Notes under the pieces: model-generated
What the model was told of the DNA's origin: nothing
Database searches by the model: none
What the model saw: the letters and a program-made list of their open reading frames with translations, nothing else
Shown here: one piece after another, positions 48,765 through 56,870 of the stretch
Position numbering within the stretch: position 1 is the first letter of the stretch
Layout: every line of letters begins with the position of its first letter
Made by a program: the position numbers and the translations under genes
NCBI RefSeq assembly: GCF_014763045.1
Contig: NZ_JACTAG010000003.1
Coordinates: 248,001 to 312,000, forward strand
Direction of reading: 5' to 3'
From: Sulfitobacter aestuariivivens
Lineage (GTDB): Bacteria > Pseudomonadota > Alphaproteobacteria > Rhodobacterales > Rhodobacteraceae
DNA: 64,000 bases

Positions 48765-49760
48765 TTAACGAATGCGGTTGCCATCGGCGTCGAAACACAG
48801 CGGATTGCGCGGTGCGATTTTCAGGTGCGTGCCGGGTTCGTAGTCGACGGATGGATCAGCGATGGTGGTGATGGCATGACCCTTCAGCGTCAGATGCAGA
48901 CGCGCCAGGTCGCCCAGATGTTCGACCCGTTGCACCTCGGCTTCTTGCCCTTCGCCTTGCTGGATATGTTCGGGGCGCATGCCGATCTGGGTCGTGCCTG
49001 CAGGCACGCTGCCAAATACGTCTGCTGGCAGCACATTGATGCGTGGCAGGCCGAGGCGGGAGGCGACGTAAAGCGAATTGGGGTTTTCGTAAATCTCGCG
49101 AGGCGTGCCGAATTGCACAAGGTGACCATTGTCCAGCACCCCCACATGGGTGGCCATGGTCATGGCTTCGATCTGATCGTGCGTCACGTAGAGCAGCGTT
49201 GCGCCGAGGCTGGCCTGGATGCGCTTGAGTTCGAGCCGCAGGTCTGTGCGCAGCTTTGCGTCCAGAGAACTAAGTGGTTCATCCATCAGGTAAATTGCCG
49301 GTTCACGCACCAGTGCGCGACCGATAGATACGCGCTGCATCTCGCCGCCTGAAAGCTCTGTCGCCTTGTTTCCCAGCTTGTGGCTGATCTGGAGAACATT
49401 GGCCACCTCCGCGACCTTGCGCTCAATCTCATCCGTGGGGGTTTTCAGGATTGGGGACTTCAGCGGGAAAGCCAGATTGTCCTTAACGGTCAGGTGCGGA
49501 TAGAGCGAGTACTGCTGGAACACCATCGCCACATCGCGCTGGGCGGGGGTTTCGCCCTTGACGTTGCGGCCGCCAATCCAGACCTCGCCTTTGTCCTCTT
49601 TTTCAAGTCCGGAAATGAGGCGCAGCGTCGTCGTCTTGCCCGCACCTGTCGGTCCCAACAGGACCACGAAGGCACCATCGGGGATGGTCATGGAAATGTC
49701 GTCGATGCCCACGTCATCGCCAAAGCGCTTGGTCAGGTTTTTCAGGATCACCTCAGCCAT
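48765..49760 (-). CDS. ABC transporter ATP-binding protein (second ATPase)
   Basis: The 331-residue protein has Walker A GPTGAGKTTT, signature LSGGEMQRVS, Walker B YLMDEPLSSLD and a C-terminal TOBE/MalK-like regulatory domain. It overlaps the first ATPase gene by eight bases. Two non-identical CUT1-type ATPases in one operon recall GlpS/GlpT of the rhizobial glycerol transporter and suggest a heterodimer energising the two permeases. Confidence 0.93.
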   Translation of the reverse strand: MAEVILKNLTKRFGDDVGIDDISMTIPDGAFVVLLGPTGAGKTTTLRLISGLEKEDKGEVWIGGRNVKGETPAQRDVAMVFQQYSLYPHLTVKDNLAFPLKSPILKTPTDEIERKVAEVANVLQISHKLGNKATELSGGEMQRVSIGRALVREPAIYLMDEPLSSLDAKLRTDLRLELKRIQASLGATLLYVTHDQIEAMTMATHVGVLDNGHLVQFGTPREIYENPNSLYVASRLGLPRINVLPADVFGSVPAGTTQIGMRPEHIQQGEGQEAEVQRVEHLGDLARLHLTLKGHAITTIADPSVDYEPGTHLKIAPRNPLCFDADGNRIR

Positions 49761-50850
49761 GGGAGAGCACCTTGTTGTTCAGCTCAGAGCGCAAGGCCTG
49801 GCCTGACCCTTCATTAAAAAGCGTCACTTTCGGGGCTTCAAAGCCGATGCCCAGTCTTTCGCCCGTCTTAACGATGCGATCACTGCCGGTACGGGCCTTC
49901 AGTTCGCCGTTGGGCGTGTCGAGCGTGATGATCTGTGTGGTGCCCAGATACTCCGTCGCCTTGACCTCGCCCCGGTAGTCACCGGCATCGGACAGGATCA
50001 CATGTTCGGGGCGCACGCCGAAGACCAGTTTGCCGCTGTCGCCCTGCATTTGCCGTGGCACACCAATGGCTTGGCCGTGCATGTCGACCGATGTGGCGCC
50101 TTCGGCGACGGTACCTTCGAAACTCAGGAAGTTCATCGACGGGGAACCGATGAAGTCGGCCACGAACATGGTCGCGGGCTTGTCGTAGATCTCTTGGGGG
50201 GTGCCGAATTGTTCGACCACGGCGTTGTTCATCACCACGATCTTGTCGCCCATCTGCATCGCCTCAAGCTGGTCATGGGTGACATAGACGGTGGTGGCGC
50301 CCATGCGGTCGTGCAGGGCGCGGAGTTCCTCGGCCATGTGTTCGCGGAATTCGGCGTCCAGCGCGCCCAGGGGTTCGTCCATCATGAAGGCCTTGGGGTC
50401 GCGCACGATGGCGCGGCCAAGGGCCACGCGCTGGCGGTCGCCACCCGAGAGGCCGCCCACGGGGCGGTTCAGGATGTCGGTGATGCCGAGGATGCCCGCG
50501 ACTTCTTCGACCTTGGCTTTGACATCGCGCCGCGCCATGCCTTGGGAGACCAGAGGATAGCTCAGGTTCTTGCGCACGTTCATATGCGGGTAGAGGGCGA
50601 ACATCTGGAAAACAAAGGCAATATCGCGCTGGGAGGGGGGCTTTTGGCTGATCTCTTCGCCGTCGAGATAGATCTCCCCGGAGGTGGGCAATTCCAGTCC
50701 GGCGATCATCCGCAGCGTGGTGGTTTTACCACAGCCGGAGGGGCCGAGCAGCATGAAGAATTCGCCGTCCTCGATGGTGAAGCTCGACTCCTTCACGGCG
50801 GTGAAATCGCCGAAGTCCTTGCGGATGTTGTTGATGCGGATTTGTGCCAT
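49753..50850 (-). CDS. ABC transporter ATP-binding protein (first ATPase)
   Basis: The ATG at 50850 is used (MAQIRINN); the longer frame runs back through the VOC gene. The 365-residue protein has Walker A GPSGCGKTTT, signature LSGGDRQRVA, Walker B FMMDEPLGALD and a MalK-type C-terminal domain. Its start touches the VOC stop (TGATG). It pairs with the ATPase encoded just after it. Confidence 0.93.
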   Translation of the reverse strand: MAQIRINNIRKDFGDFTAVKESSFTIEDGEFFMLLGPSGCGKTTTLRMIAGLELPTSGEIYLDGEEISQKPPSQRDIAFVFQMFALYPHMNVRKNLSYPLVSQGMARRDVKAKVEEVAGILGITDILNRPVGGLSGGDRQRVALGRAIVRDPKAFMMDEPLGALDAEFREHMAEELRALHDRMGATTVYVTHDQLEAMQMGDKIVVMNNAVVEQFGTPQEIYDKPATMFVADFIGSPSMNFLSFEGTVAEGATSVDMHGQAIGVPRQMQGDSGKLVFGVRPEHVILSDAGDYRGEVKATEYLGTTQIITLDTPNGELKARTGSDRIVKTGERLGIGFEAPKVTLFNEGSGQALRSELNNKVLSHG

Positions 50851-51212
50851 CAGGTTACCTCCTGCCCGATCCGGATCAGATGGCCGTCCGGGTCCAGCAC
50901 GTGCAACTCGCGCATGCCCCAAGGACGGTCCTGCGCTGGAGCAAAGCGAGGATAGCCTTGCGCGACCCAATTCAGTTTTGCCATGGCACCACTGAGCGTA
51001 TCCACGTCGTCGGAATGAAAATATACAGCATGATCAGAGGTTTCCGCGACATGCTCGGGGTCGTGTGCAAAGTGCAGTTCTACCCCGTTCTGGGCGAAAA
51101 CAAGATAGTCGCTGTCATGGCGGGCATGCAGAACAAATCCGAGGGACTGGTAGAACGCCACGGTGCGGTCAGGATCATTTGTCGGCAGGATGGCATTGGT
51201 TGAGGTGAGCAC
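50850..51212 (-). CDS. VOC-family (glyoxalase/bleomycin-resistance-like) protein
   Basis: The 120-residue protein has two beta-alpha-beta-beta-beta modules (AILPTNDPDRTVAFYQSLGF; ELHVLDPDGHLIRIG) of the vicinal-oxygen-chelate fold, closest in feel to bleomycin-resistance proteins. The start is GTG six bases after the stop of the small membrane protein. A VOC gene inside an ABC operon is unusual; it could detoxify or isomerise a reactive ketose-derived product, or be a passenger. Confidence 0.8.
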   Translation of the reverse strand: MLTSTNAILPTNDPDRTVAFYQSLGFVLHARHDSDYLVFAQNGVELHFAHDPEHVAETSDHAVYFHSDDVDTLSGAMAKLNWVAQGYPRFAPAQDRPWGMRELHVLDPDGHLIRIGQEVT

Positions 51213-51217
51213 GGGTG

Positions 51218-51406
51218 TCAGTCCTTGAAGTGGGAGACGATGATGAACATCACCGTGCCCACCAGTGTGGTGATGAAGGAATAGGTGTAGAGCCAGATCG
51301 CGAAGGGCTGCATCAGCATGAAGACGCCAAGGCCGATCAGGATGGTTGCCAGCATCTCCCAGGGGCCGCGTTTGAGGCGCATCAGGCCGGTCAGAAAATT
51401 GCTCAT
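51218..51406 (-). CDS. Small two-helix membrane protein of the ABC operon
   Basis: The 62-residue protein has two hydrophobic stretches (about residues 19-38 and 42-58) and a basic first loop (MRLKRGPWEM). It lies between the second permease and the VOC gene. The rhizobial glycerol ABC operon also holds a small membrane protein (GlpU) in this position, so it may be an accessory permease subunit, although it is shorter than GlpU and I do not recognise its family. Confidence 0.75.
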   Translation of the reverse strand: MSNFLTGLMRLKRGPWEMLATILIGLGVFMLMQPFAIWLYTYSFITTLVGTVMFIIVSHFKD

Positions 51407-51423
51407 TTTGAGGCCTCCGGGGA

Positions 51424-51467
51424 ACGTCGGTATAACGTCGGTATTGCGTCGGTATCGTGTCGGTGCA
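51424..51467. repeat. Four tandem 11-bp repeats (ACGTCGGTATN)
   Basis: Units ACGTCGGTATA, ACGTCGGTATT, GCGTCGGTATC and a diverged GTGTCGGTGCA follow one another without spacers, between the second permease gene and the small membrane protein gene. The 11-bp period is about one helical turn. Confidence 0.85.
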
Positions 51468-51473
51468 GAAAAC

Positions 51474-52412
51474 TCATTTGCGCACTGCCCCGAAGGTGAT
51501 CCCGCGCAGCAGATGCTTGCGCAGCAGGATGGTGAAGATCATCACCGGCAGCAGGAAGATCGTCGCGCCTGCCGCCACGGCGGGCCAGTCGAGGCCGCCC
51601 ACGCCGATGATGGTCGGGATGAAGGGCGGGGCCGTTTGCGCGGTGCCGGAGGTCAGCAGGACCGCAAAGGCGTATTCGTTCCAGGCAAAGATCAGACAGA
51701 AGATCGCGGTGGAGGCGATGCCGGTGGCGGCCTGCGGCAGGACAACTTTGTAGAAGGCCTGAAACCTTGTGTAGCCGTCGATCAGCGCGGCCTCTTCGTA
51801 TTCACGGGGGATTTCGTCAATGAAGCCTTTCAGCAGCCAGACGGCGAGGGAAATGTTCACGGCTGTATAGAGCAGGATCATGCCCAGATGTGTGTCTGAC
51901 AGGCCCAGTTGGCGGTACATCAGGAAGATGGGGATCGCGACCGCGATGGGGGGCATCATCCTTGTACTGAGGATGAAGAAGAGGAGGTCGTCCGCCAGCG
52001 GGATTTTGAACCTACTGAAGGCGTAGGCGGCCAGCGTGCCGAGAAAGATGCTGAGGAAGGTGGAGCCAAATCCGATGATCACCGAGTTGAGAAAGCGTTC
52101 GCCGAATTTGGAGGGGCCTGCGATGACCATGTCATATTCGCGGACGATCTCTTCGTACCAGGTTTCCGGCGGGTTTGCGTCGAGGTATTCCTGTGTTTGC
52201 CGGGTGCGGGTGGTGAAGAGATTGACGTAGCCTTCGAGGGTTGGCTCGAACACCACCTTTGGCGGGTAGGAGATGGCGTCGGACGGGGATTTGAAGCCGG
52301 TGAGCATGATCCACGCCAGCGGGATCATGGTGATCAGCGCGTAAAGGATCACAAGGGTGCCCGCGAACCATTTGGATCGGTTGGAGGGTTCGGTGACGGA
52401 GAAGCTGCTCAT
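51474..52412 (-). CDS. ABC transporter permease (second, MalG-type)
   Basis: The 312-residue protein has six predicted helices and the EAA loop EEAALIDGYTRFQAFYKVVLP that docks to the ATPases. CUT1 MalG-like proteins pass sugars or polyols across the inner membrane. A roughly 65-residue periplasmic insert follows helix 1 (residues about 45-110, TRTRQTQEYLDANPPETW). Confidence 0.94.
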   Translation of the reverse strand: MSSFSVTEPSNRSKWFAGTLVILYALITMIPLAWIMLTGFKSPSDAISYPPKVVFEPTLEGYVNLFTTRTRQTQEYLDANPPETWYEEIVREYDMVIAGPSKFGERFLNSVIIGFGSTFLSIFLGTLAAYAFSRFKIPLADDLLFFILSTRMMPPIAVAIPIFLMYRQLGLSDTHLGMILLYTAVNISLAVWLLKGFIDEIPREYEEAALIDGYTRFQAFYKVVLPQAATGIASTAIFCLIFAWNEYAFAVLLTSGTAQTAPPFIPTIIGVGGLDWPAVAAGATIFLLPVMIFTILLRKHLLRGITFGAVRK

Positions 52413-52445
52413 GAGACCGGGCCTTTCGCCTGCGGCGGGCGGTGA

Positions 52446-52509
52446 GGGGGGCTGTCTGCCCCCCGCGCGCGGGGCGCGCGCCCCCGAGAGTTTTTTTCGA
52501 AAGATGAAG
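52446..52509 (+). repeat. GC-rich double hairpin with T tract between permease genes
   Basis: GGGGGGC-TGTCT-GCCCCCC (52446-52464) is followed by an alternating GC palindrome around 52465-52481, then GAGTTTTTTTCGAAAGATGAAG (52488-52509). The T tract reads on the + strand, antisense to the operon, so it does not look like an operon terminator; on the transcript it would be a stable stem between two permease genes. The last 22 bases match the element at 44945-44965. Confidence 0.7.
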
Positions 52510-52521
52510 AGGGGCGCGTCA

Positions 52522-53469
52522 TTACCGTTCCTTCACCTTGTTGAGCGCTTTGACGTAGATCGAGGCGAGGCCGAAGACCGTCACGAAGAGGATGATGGCG
52601 TAGGCCGAGGCGTAGCCGGTGCGCCATTTCTCAAAAGCTTCCCGTTTGAGGTTGATGGAGGTGAGTTCCGTCGTGGAGCCGGGGCCGCCGCCGGTCAGTT
52701 GCACCACCAGATCGAACATCTTGAAGTTCTCAATGCCGCGGAAGAGCACCGCCAGCATCAGGAAGGGCAGGACCATGGGGATCGTGATGGTGAAGAACTG
52801 GCGTAGCTTGCTGGCGCGATCGACCTCGGCGGCCTCGTAAATGTAATCGGGGATCGACCTCAGGCCGGCGAGGCAGATCAGCATCACAAAGGGCGTCCAC
52901 ATCCAGGTGTCCACGATGACGATGGACCAGGGGGCAAGATCGACGCTGCCCAGCATTTCAAAGCTGGAGGGGTCTTTGCCCGTAAAGAAGGCGACGATGT
53001 AGTTAAAGAGGCCGATTTGTGGCTGGTAGAGGAATTTCCAGAAGTTGCCGACCACCGCCGGGGACAGCATCATCGGCAGCACGATGATGGTGGTCCACAG
53101 ATCGTTGCCCTTGAATTTCTTGTTGATCAGATAGGCCAGCGTGAAGCCGATCAGGACCTGAAAGAAGATCGTCCAGAACAGGAAATGCGCCGTGGCCTGC
53201 ATGTTCAGCCAGATGTCGCTGTCTGTCAGGATGCGTTCGTAGTTGCGCAGGCCCACCCATTCCGGTTCGCGGTTGATGCGGTTGGCTTTGAAGTTGGTGA
53301 AGCTGAGGCGGATGGTCCAGATCAGCGGAAAGATGTTGATGGCCAGCAGCAGGAAGATCGTGGGGCCGACGAAAATCCACGCGATGGCGCGGTCGCTGAG
53401 ACCTTTGATCTTGCGGGCCACATTCGGAGGGGTGGCCTGAGCGGCGCGCGCTGCGGGGGTGTCTGTCAT
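52522..53469 (-). CDS. ABC transporter permease (first, MalF-type)
   Basis: The ATG at 53469 (MTDTPAARA) is preferred to a TTG three codons earlier. The 315-residue protein has six helices and the EAA loop EAAEVDRASKLRQFFTITIP. It forms the channel with the second permease. It follows the substrate-binding protein gene, from which it is separated by a large perfect inverted repeat. Confidence 0.94.
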   Translation of the reverse strand: MTDTPAARAAQATPPNVARKIKGLSDRAIAWIFVGPTIFLLLAINIFPLIWTIRLSFTNFKANRINREPEWVGLRNYERILTDSDIWLNMQATAHFLFWTIFFQVLIGFTLAYLINKKFKGNDLWTTIIVLPMMLSPAVVGNFWKFLYQPQIGLFNYIVAFFTGKDPSSFEMLGSVDLAPWSIVIVDTWMWTPFVMLICLAGLRSIPDYIYEAAEVDRASKLRQFFTITIPMVLPFLMLAVLFRGIENFKMFDLVVQLTGGGPGSTTELTSINLKREAFEKWRTGYASAYAIILFVTVFGLASIYVKALNKVKER

Positions 53470-53490
53470 CGGACGCAACTTTCCTGGGGC

Positions 53491-53551
53491 AAGGCGGGGT
53501 GAACCCCGCCCTACCTTGAAGGGGATCGTAGGGCGGGGTTCACCCCGCCTT
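53491..53551. repeat. Perfect 24-bp inverted repeat between binding-protein and permease genes
   Basis: Arms 53491-53514 and 53528-53551 are exact reverse complements around 13 bases; each arm is itself a hairpin (GGCGGGGTGAACCCCGCC). In the operon transcript it forms a very stable stem just after the binding-protein stop. Such stems often protect the upstream message, giving more binding protein than permease. Confidence 0.9.
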
Positions 53552-53559
53552 ACGCTGTC

Positions 53560-54882
53560 TTAGAGCTTGCCTTCGTCCTCAAAGACTTCGGTCCAGTCCT
53601 CGATCAGCTTGTCCAGTGCTTCCTGTGCAGTGCCTTGATCGGCAACCACATAGTCGTGCACTCGTTTCTGCATCGCCAGCAGCAGTTCGGCATAGGCCGG
53701 TTCCTGCCAAAAGTCCTGCACTGCGCCCATCGCTTCGAGGAAGTCACCGGCAAACGGTGCGCTGTCTTTGAAGCCCGGGTCATTCAGCACGGAGTTATGC
53801 GCCGAATAGCCGCCCAGTTCCCACCATTTGGCCTGCACGTCGGGATTGGCGAACCACTTGATGTATTCCAGCGCCGCATCCTGTTTGTCGGAATAGGACA
53901 CAACCGAGATCCCCTGACCGCCCAGTGTCGAGCCTGCCTGATTTTGGGGCGGGTTCACGAAGAAGTCGATCTTGTCACCACCCGTGGCCGGGTCCGCGTA
54001 GAGGCCGGGGAAGAAGGCGAACCAGTTCATCGCCATGGCCACCTGACCGGATTTGAATGCATCAAGCGATTCACCCATGTAAGAGTTGGTGTAGCCCGGC
54101 GGGGTCGCTGTCTGGTAGAACTCTTTGTAGAATTCAAGTGCTTCGACGGCTTCGGGGGAGTTTACGGCCCCTTCCATGTCATAGCTGCCCGGCGTGTTCT
54201 CGTACTTGAAGCCCCAAGGGTAGAGCGCGGATGTCACGCCCATTGTGATCCCTTCCGAGCCCCGCTCGGTGAAGATCGATGCGCCATAGACGGTCTTGCC
54301 GTCGATCTCGCGTTCCTGGAAAAACTGTGCGGTTTCCAGAAGTTCCTTCTGGGTCTTGGGTTCTGCCAGATCGCGGCCTGTCGCCTCTTTGAAGGCGGCC
54401 ATGATGTCGGGGTCGGTGAACCAGTCCTTGCGGTAGAACCAGCCATTGGCATCACCCATCGCAGGCAGGGCGTAGTAATTTGGTGTGCCCTTGGGCCAGG
54501 TGGAATAGGCGTAGACGGTCGCGGGTGCGAAATCGTCCATTGAGATGCCTTCTGCGTCAAAGAAGTCATTCAGCTTGACGTAGTGACCGTTTTCCGCGCC
54601 GCCGCCGATCCACTGGCTGTCGCCGATCAGCAGGTCGCAAAGATTGCCGCCTGAGTTCAGCTCGTTGAGCATGCGGTCGGCGAAGTTGGGCCATGGGATA
54701 AATTCGAAATTCATGGTGTGGCCGGATTGGGCTTCGAATTCCTTGCTGAGTTCCACAAGGGCGTTTGCAGGGTCCCATGCCGCCCAGCACAGGGTCAGGT
54801 CTTCGGCCTGTGCGGTGCCAGCCATGCTGGTTGCAGCGGCAAGGCCGAGGGCACTGACGGATGCCAGTTTAAAGGTCTTCAT
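53560..54882 (-). CDS. ABC transporter substrate-binding protein (CUT1 type)
   Basis: The start at 54882 follows GGGAGGAATACTT and leads into a signal peptide (MKTFKLASVSALGLAAATSMAGTAQA-ED). The 440-residue precursor is a type-1 solute-binding protein (family 1, maltose-binding-like), with Trp- and Tyr-rich ligand regions such as CWAAWDPANAL and NSYMGESLDAFKSGQVAMAMNW. It is the first gene of the eleven-gene operon. Ligand unknown: glycerol-like polyol, tetritol or branched sugar are options given the kinase. Confidence 0.93.
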   Translation of the reverse strand: MKTFKLASVSALGLAAATSMAGTAQAEDLTLCWAAWDPANALVELSKEFEAQSGHTMNFEFIPWPNFADRMLNELNSGGNLCDLLIGDSQWIGGGAENGHYVKLNDFFDAEGISMDDFAPATVYAYSTWPKGTPNYYALPAMGDANGWFYRKDWFTDPDIMAAFKEATGRDLAEPKTQKELLETAQFFQEREIDGKTVYGASIFTERGSEGITMGVTSALYPWGFKYENTPGSYDMEGAVNSPEAVEALEFYKEFYQTATPPGYTNSYMGESLDAFKSGQVAMAMNWFAFFPGLYADPATGGDKIDFFVNPPQNQAGSTLGGQGISVVSYSDKQDAALEYIKWFANPDVQAKWWELGGYSAHNSVLNDPGFKDSAPFAGDFLEAMGAVQDFWQEPAYAELLLAMQKRVHDYVVADQGTAQEALDKLIEDWTEVFEDEGKL

Positions 54883-54901
54883 AAGTATTCCTCCCAGTAT
54901 G

Positions 54902-54931
54902 GATTCGACCTCTTTCGGGTTGGGTCGAATC
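54902..54931. promoter_or_regulatory. Hairpin in the 5' leader of the ABC operon
   Basis: GATTCGACC (54902-54910) pairs with GGTCGAATC (54923-54931) over a 12-base loop, 20 bases upstream of the binding-protein start. It lies downstream of the predicted promoter, so it would form in the leader RNA or act as an operator. No T tract follows it. Confidence 0.5.
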
Positions 54932-54955
54932 GTCATTCAGACAATGAGACGCTAT

Positions 54956-55004
54956 TTGAGGTACGCTCCTCAAGTCTACATAATAATTGAGGGGCGTACC
55001 TCAA
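54956..55004 (-). promoter_or_regulatory. Operon promoter bracketed by two LacI-type operators
   Basis: TTGAGGTACGCTCCTCAA (54956-54973) and TTGAGGGGCGTACCTCAA (54987-55004) are palindromes of form TTGAGG-N6-CCTCAA with central CpG, 31 bp (three turns) apart, and mirror images of each other. Leftwards, TTGAGG (55004-54999) as -35, 16 bases, TATGTA (54982-54977) as -10 would place the promoter across one operator and next to the other. The LacI gene in the same operon is the likely regulator. Confidence 0.75.
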
Positions 55005-55168
55005 AATTGCTGAAAATGCCATTATCCTGCTGATATCTAACGAATAAAAGTTTGCAGCCAAAAGAGGCGACAGGAGGGGCGCCCAGACGCCCCATTTTGA
55101 TCTGAGACAGAGGCCGCTAGCATGAGAAAATCGTGCTTTTCGCAAACGTTGACAGGAGATTGAGCAAA

Positions 55169-55942
55169 ATGGCCGGTCAGATTGAGGCTTTGTATCACTA
55201 CCCGGTCAAAGGACTGAGCGGTCAGCGCCTGGGCACGGTCATGCTGCATCCCGGTGCGGGATTTCCGGAGGATCGCGTATTCGGGTTTGCGCGGCACGAC
55301 AGCAGTTTTGATCCCGATGCCCCGAAACCAGTGCCGAAATCGCAGTTCGTCGTGCTGGCGCGTGATGCAGCCCTGGCGCGGCTGGCGACCGATTATGATC
55401 CTCAGGAGGGGACCCTTCGGATCACGGGGCAAGGCCAGGATCGGACCTTTGATCTCAAAGAGGACAGCGGCGGGCCTGCGGCGGCAGCGTTTCTGGCGGC
55501 GTTTCTTGGGTATGAGCCGGGGCATCAGCCGACCTTGCAGGCCTCAGCGCCGCACCGGTTCACGGATGTCTCTGTGGTGTCGCCGCAGATGATGAATGCG
55601 ATATCACTGATCAATATCGACAGCGTCAGGGCATTTTCAGAAGCGATCGGGCAGGATGTCAACCCGTTGCGGTTTCGGGCGAATCTGTTGTTTTCAGGCA
55701 TCGCGCCGATGCGGGAGCTTGATCTGGTGGGACGAGAGATCAGCCTGGGTGAGGCCACGCTGAGGGTGGTCATGCGCACCAAAAGGTGTCCGGCAACGCA
55801 GGTGAACCTTGAAACCGGCCTGCGTGATCTGGATGTGCCGCGATTGCTGCGCGATCAGTATGGTCATTCGGATATGGGGGTTTACGCCGAGGTGATTAAG
55901 GGGGGCAGGATTGCGCCCGGCGATGCGGTTGCGACCCTCTGA
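55169..55942 (+). CDS. MOSC-domain protein
   Basis: The 257-residue protein has the MOSC N-terminal beta-barrel (ALYHYPVKGLSGQRL) and a MOSC core with the conserved Cys in RTKRCPATQVN, which handles sulfur or molybdenum cofactor in relatives such as YiiM and the MOCOS C-terminal domain. The start at ATG 55169 matches the domain start; an in-frame GTG at 55133 is possible. A reductase partner is not adjacent. It diverges from the ABC operon. Confidence 0.85.
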   Translation: MAGQIEALYHYPVKGLSGQRLGTVMLHPGAGFPEDRVFGFARHDSSFDPDAPKPVPKSQFVVLARDAALARLATDYDPQEGTLRITGQGQDRTFDLKEDSGGPAAAAFLAAFLGYEPGHQPTLQASAPHRFTDVSVVSPQMMNAISLINIDSVRAFSEAIGQDVNPLRFRANLLFSGIAPMRELDLVGREISLGEATLRVVMRTKRCPATQVNLETGLRDLDVPRLLRDQYGHSDMGVYAEVIKGGRIAPGDAVATL

Positions 55943-56017
55943 GGGCGGATCGGTTCACTATTGTTACCGATGGTTTGAAAGATACAGTAGGCGGCATCGT
56001 GTCTGGGGGGTGTCGTC

Positions 56018-56767
56018 ATGAAAACGGTCGATAAGGCGTTCAGGGTGCTGGGCCAGTTTTCGGTGGAAAAGCAAGAGATCGGGCTGAGCGAACTGGCCCG
56101 GATGGCGCAGCTTGATAAGGCAGCCACGCGGCGGTTGCTGGTGGCCTTGGGCGAACATGGGTTTGTCGAGCAGAACGAAGACACCCGCAAGTACCGTCTT
56201 GGCCATGGGTTTCTGCGCTTTGCCCGCATCCGCGAGGCGACGGTCCCTTTGCAGGCCGCGGCGGCTGAGGTGGCGAATTGGCTATGCGCCGAGGTTGGCG
56301 AGACGGTGCATGTCAGCGTGCCGGGTGCGGAAGGCATGACGCCGCTTGCCTACCGGTTGCCGAGCCGGGGACATGTGGTCAACATGCGCGCGACCGAGAT
56401 GCTTTATTATCATGCGACGGCGTCGGGGATGGTGTTCCTGGCCCATGCCACACCGTCGACGCAAAAGCGCATCCTTTCCAACCCGCGCGGTCAGGTCACG
56501 CCGCACACACAAACAGACCTCAGCGCGATCCAAAAACGGATGGCAGAGATCAGGCAACAGGGGTACGCGGCCACGGTCGGCACCTTTGAGGAGGGCGTGT
56601 CCAGTCTGGCGATGCCCTTTGGTTCTGGGGCCGGCGATCCGCGCGGCGCGATTTCCATTGCTCTGGTGAGCAACGATTTCACAACGTCGCGGCGCGTGGC
56701 GTTGATCCCGAAGCTGAAAGAAGCTGTTGCCCGGTTGGAGCGTGCCACGCAGGGGGCAGCCCCCTGA
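56018..56767 (+). CDS. IclR-family transcriptional regulator
   Basis: The 249-residue protein has an N-terminal winged helix (LSELARMAQLDKAATRRLLVAL) and an IclR effector domain (VNMRATEMLYYHATASG; QGYAATVGTFEEGVSSLAMP). It starts after GGGGGGT. It precedes the Tm-1-like and aldehyde dehydrogenase genes on the same strand after about 100 bases and probably controls them. Confidence 0.9.
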   Translation: MKTVDKAFRVLGQFSVEKQEIGLSELARMAQLDKAATRRLLVALGEHGFVEQNEDTRKYRLGHGFLRFARIREATVPLQAAAAEVANWLCAEVGETVHVSVPGAEGMTPLAYRLPSRGHVVNMRATEMLYYHATASGMVFLAHATPSTQKRILSNPRGQVTPHTQTDLSAIQKRMAEIRQQGYAATVGTFEEGVSSLAMPFGSGAGDPRGAISIALVSNDFTTSRRVALIPKLKEAVARLERATQGAAP

Positions 56768-56870
56768 GAGTGCCGCATTGGCGGAAGAATATTGAACGTC
56801 GTCACGTCCTCTGCCAGCTTTGGCAGATCAGCGCGCCGATGTGGGGCCTGCAATGAGCGGAGACAAACAG

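Noticed and set aside
55076..55093. Short hairpin GGGGCG...CGCCCC followed by ATTTT
   Set aside because: The stem is only six base pairs and the T run is weak; it may be a minor terminator but I could not support it.
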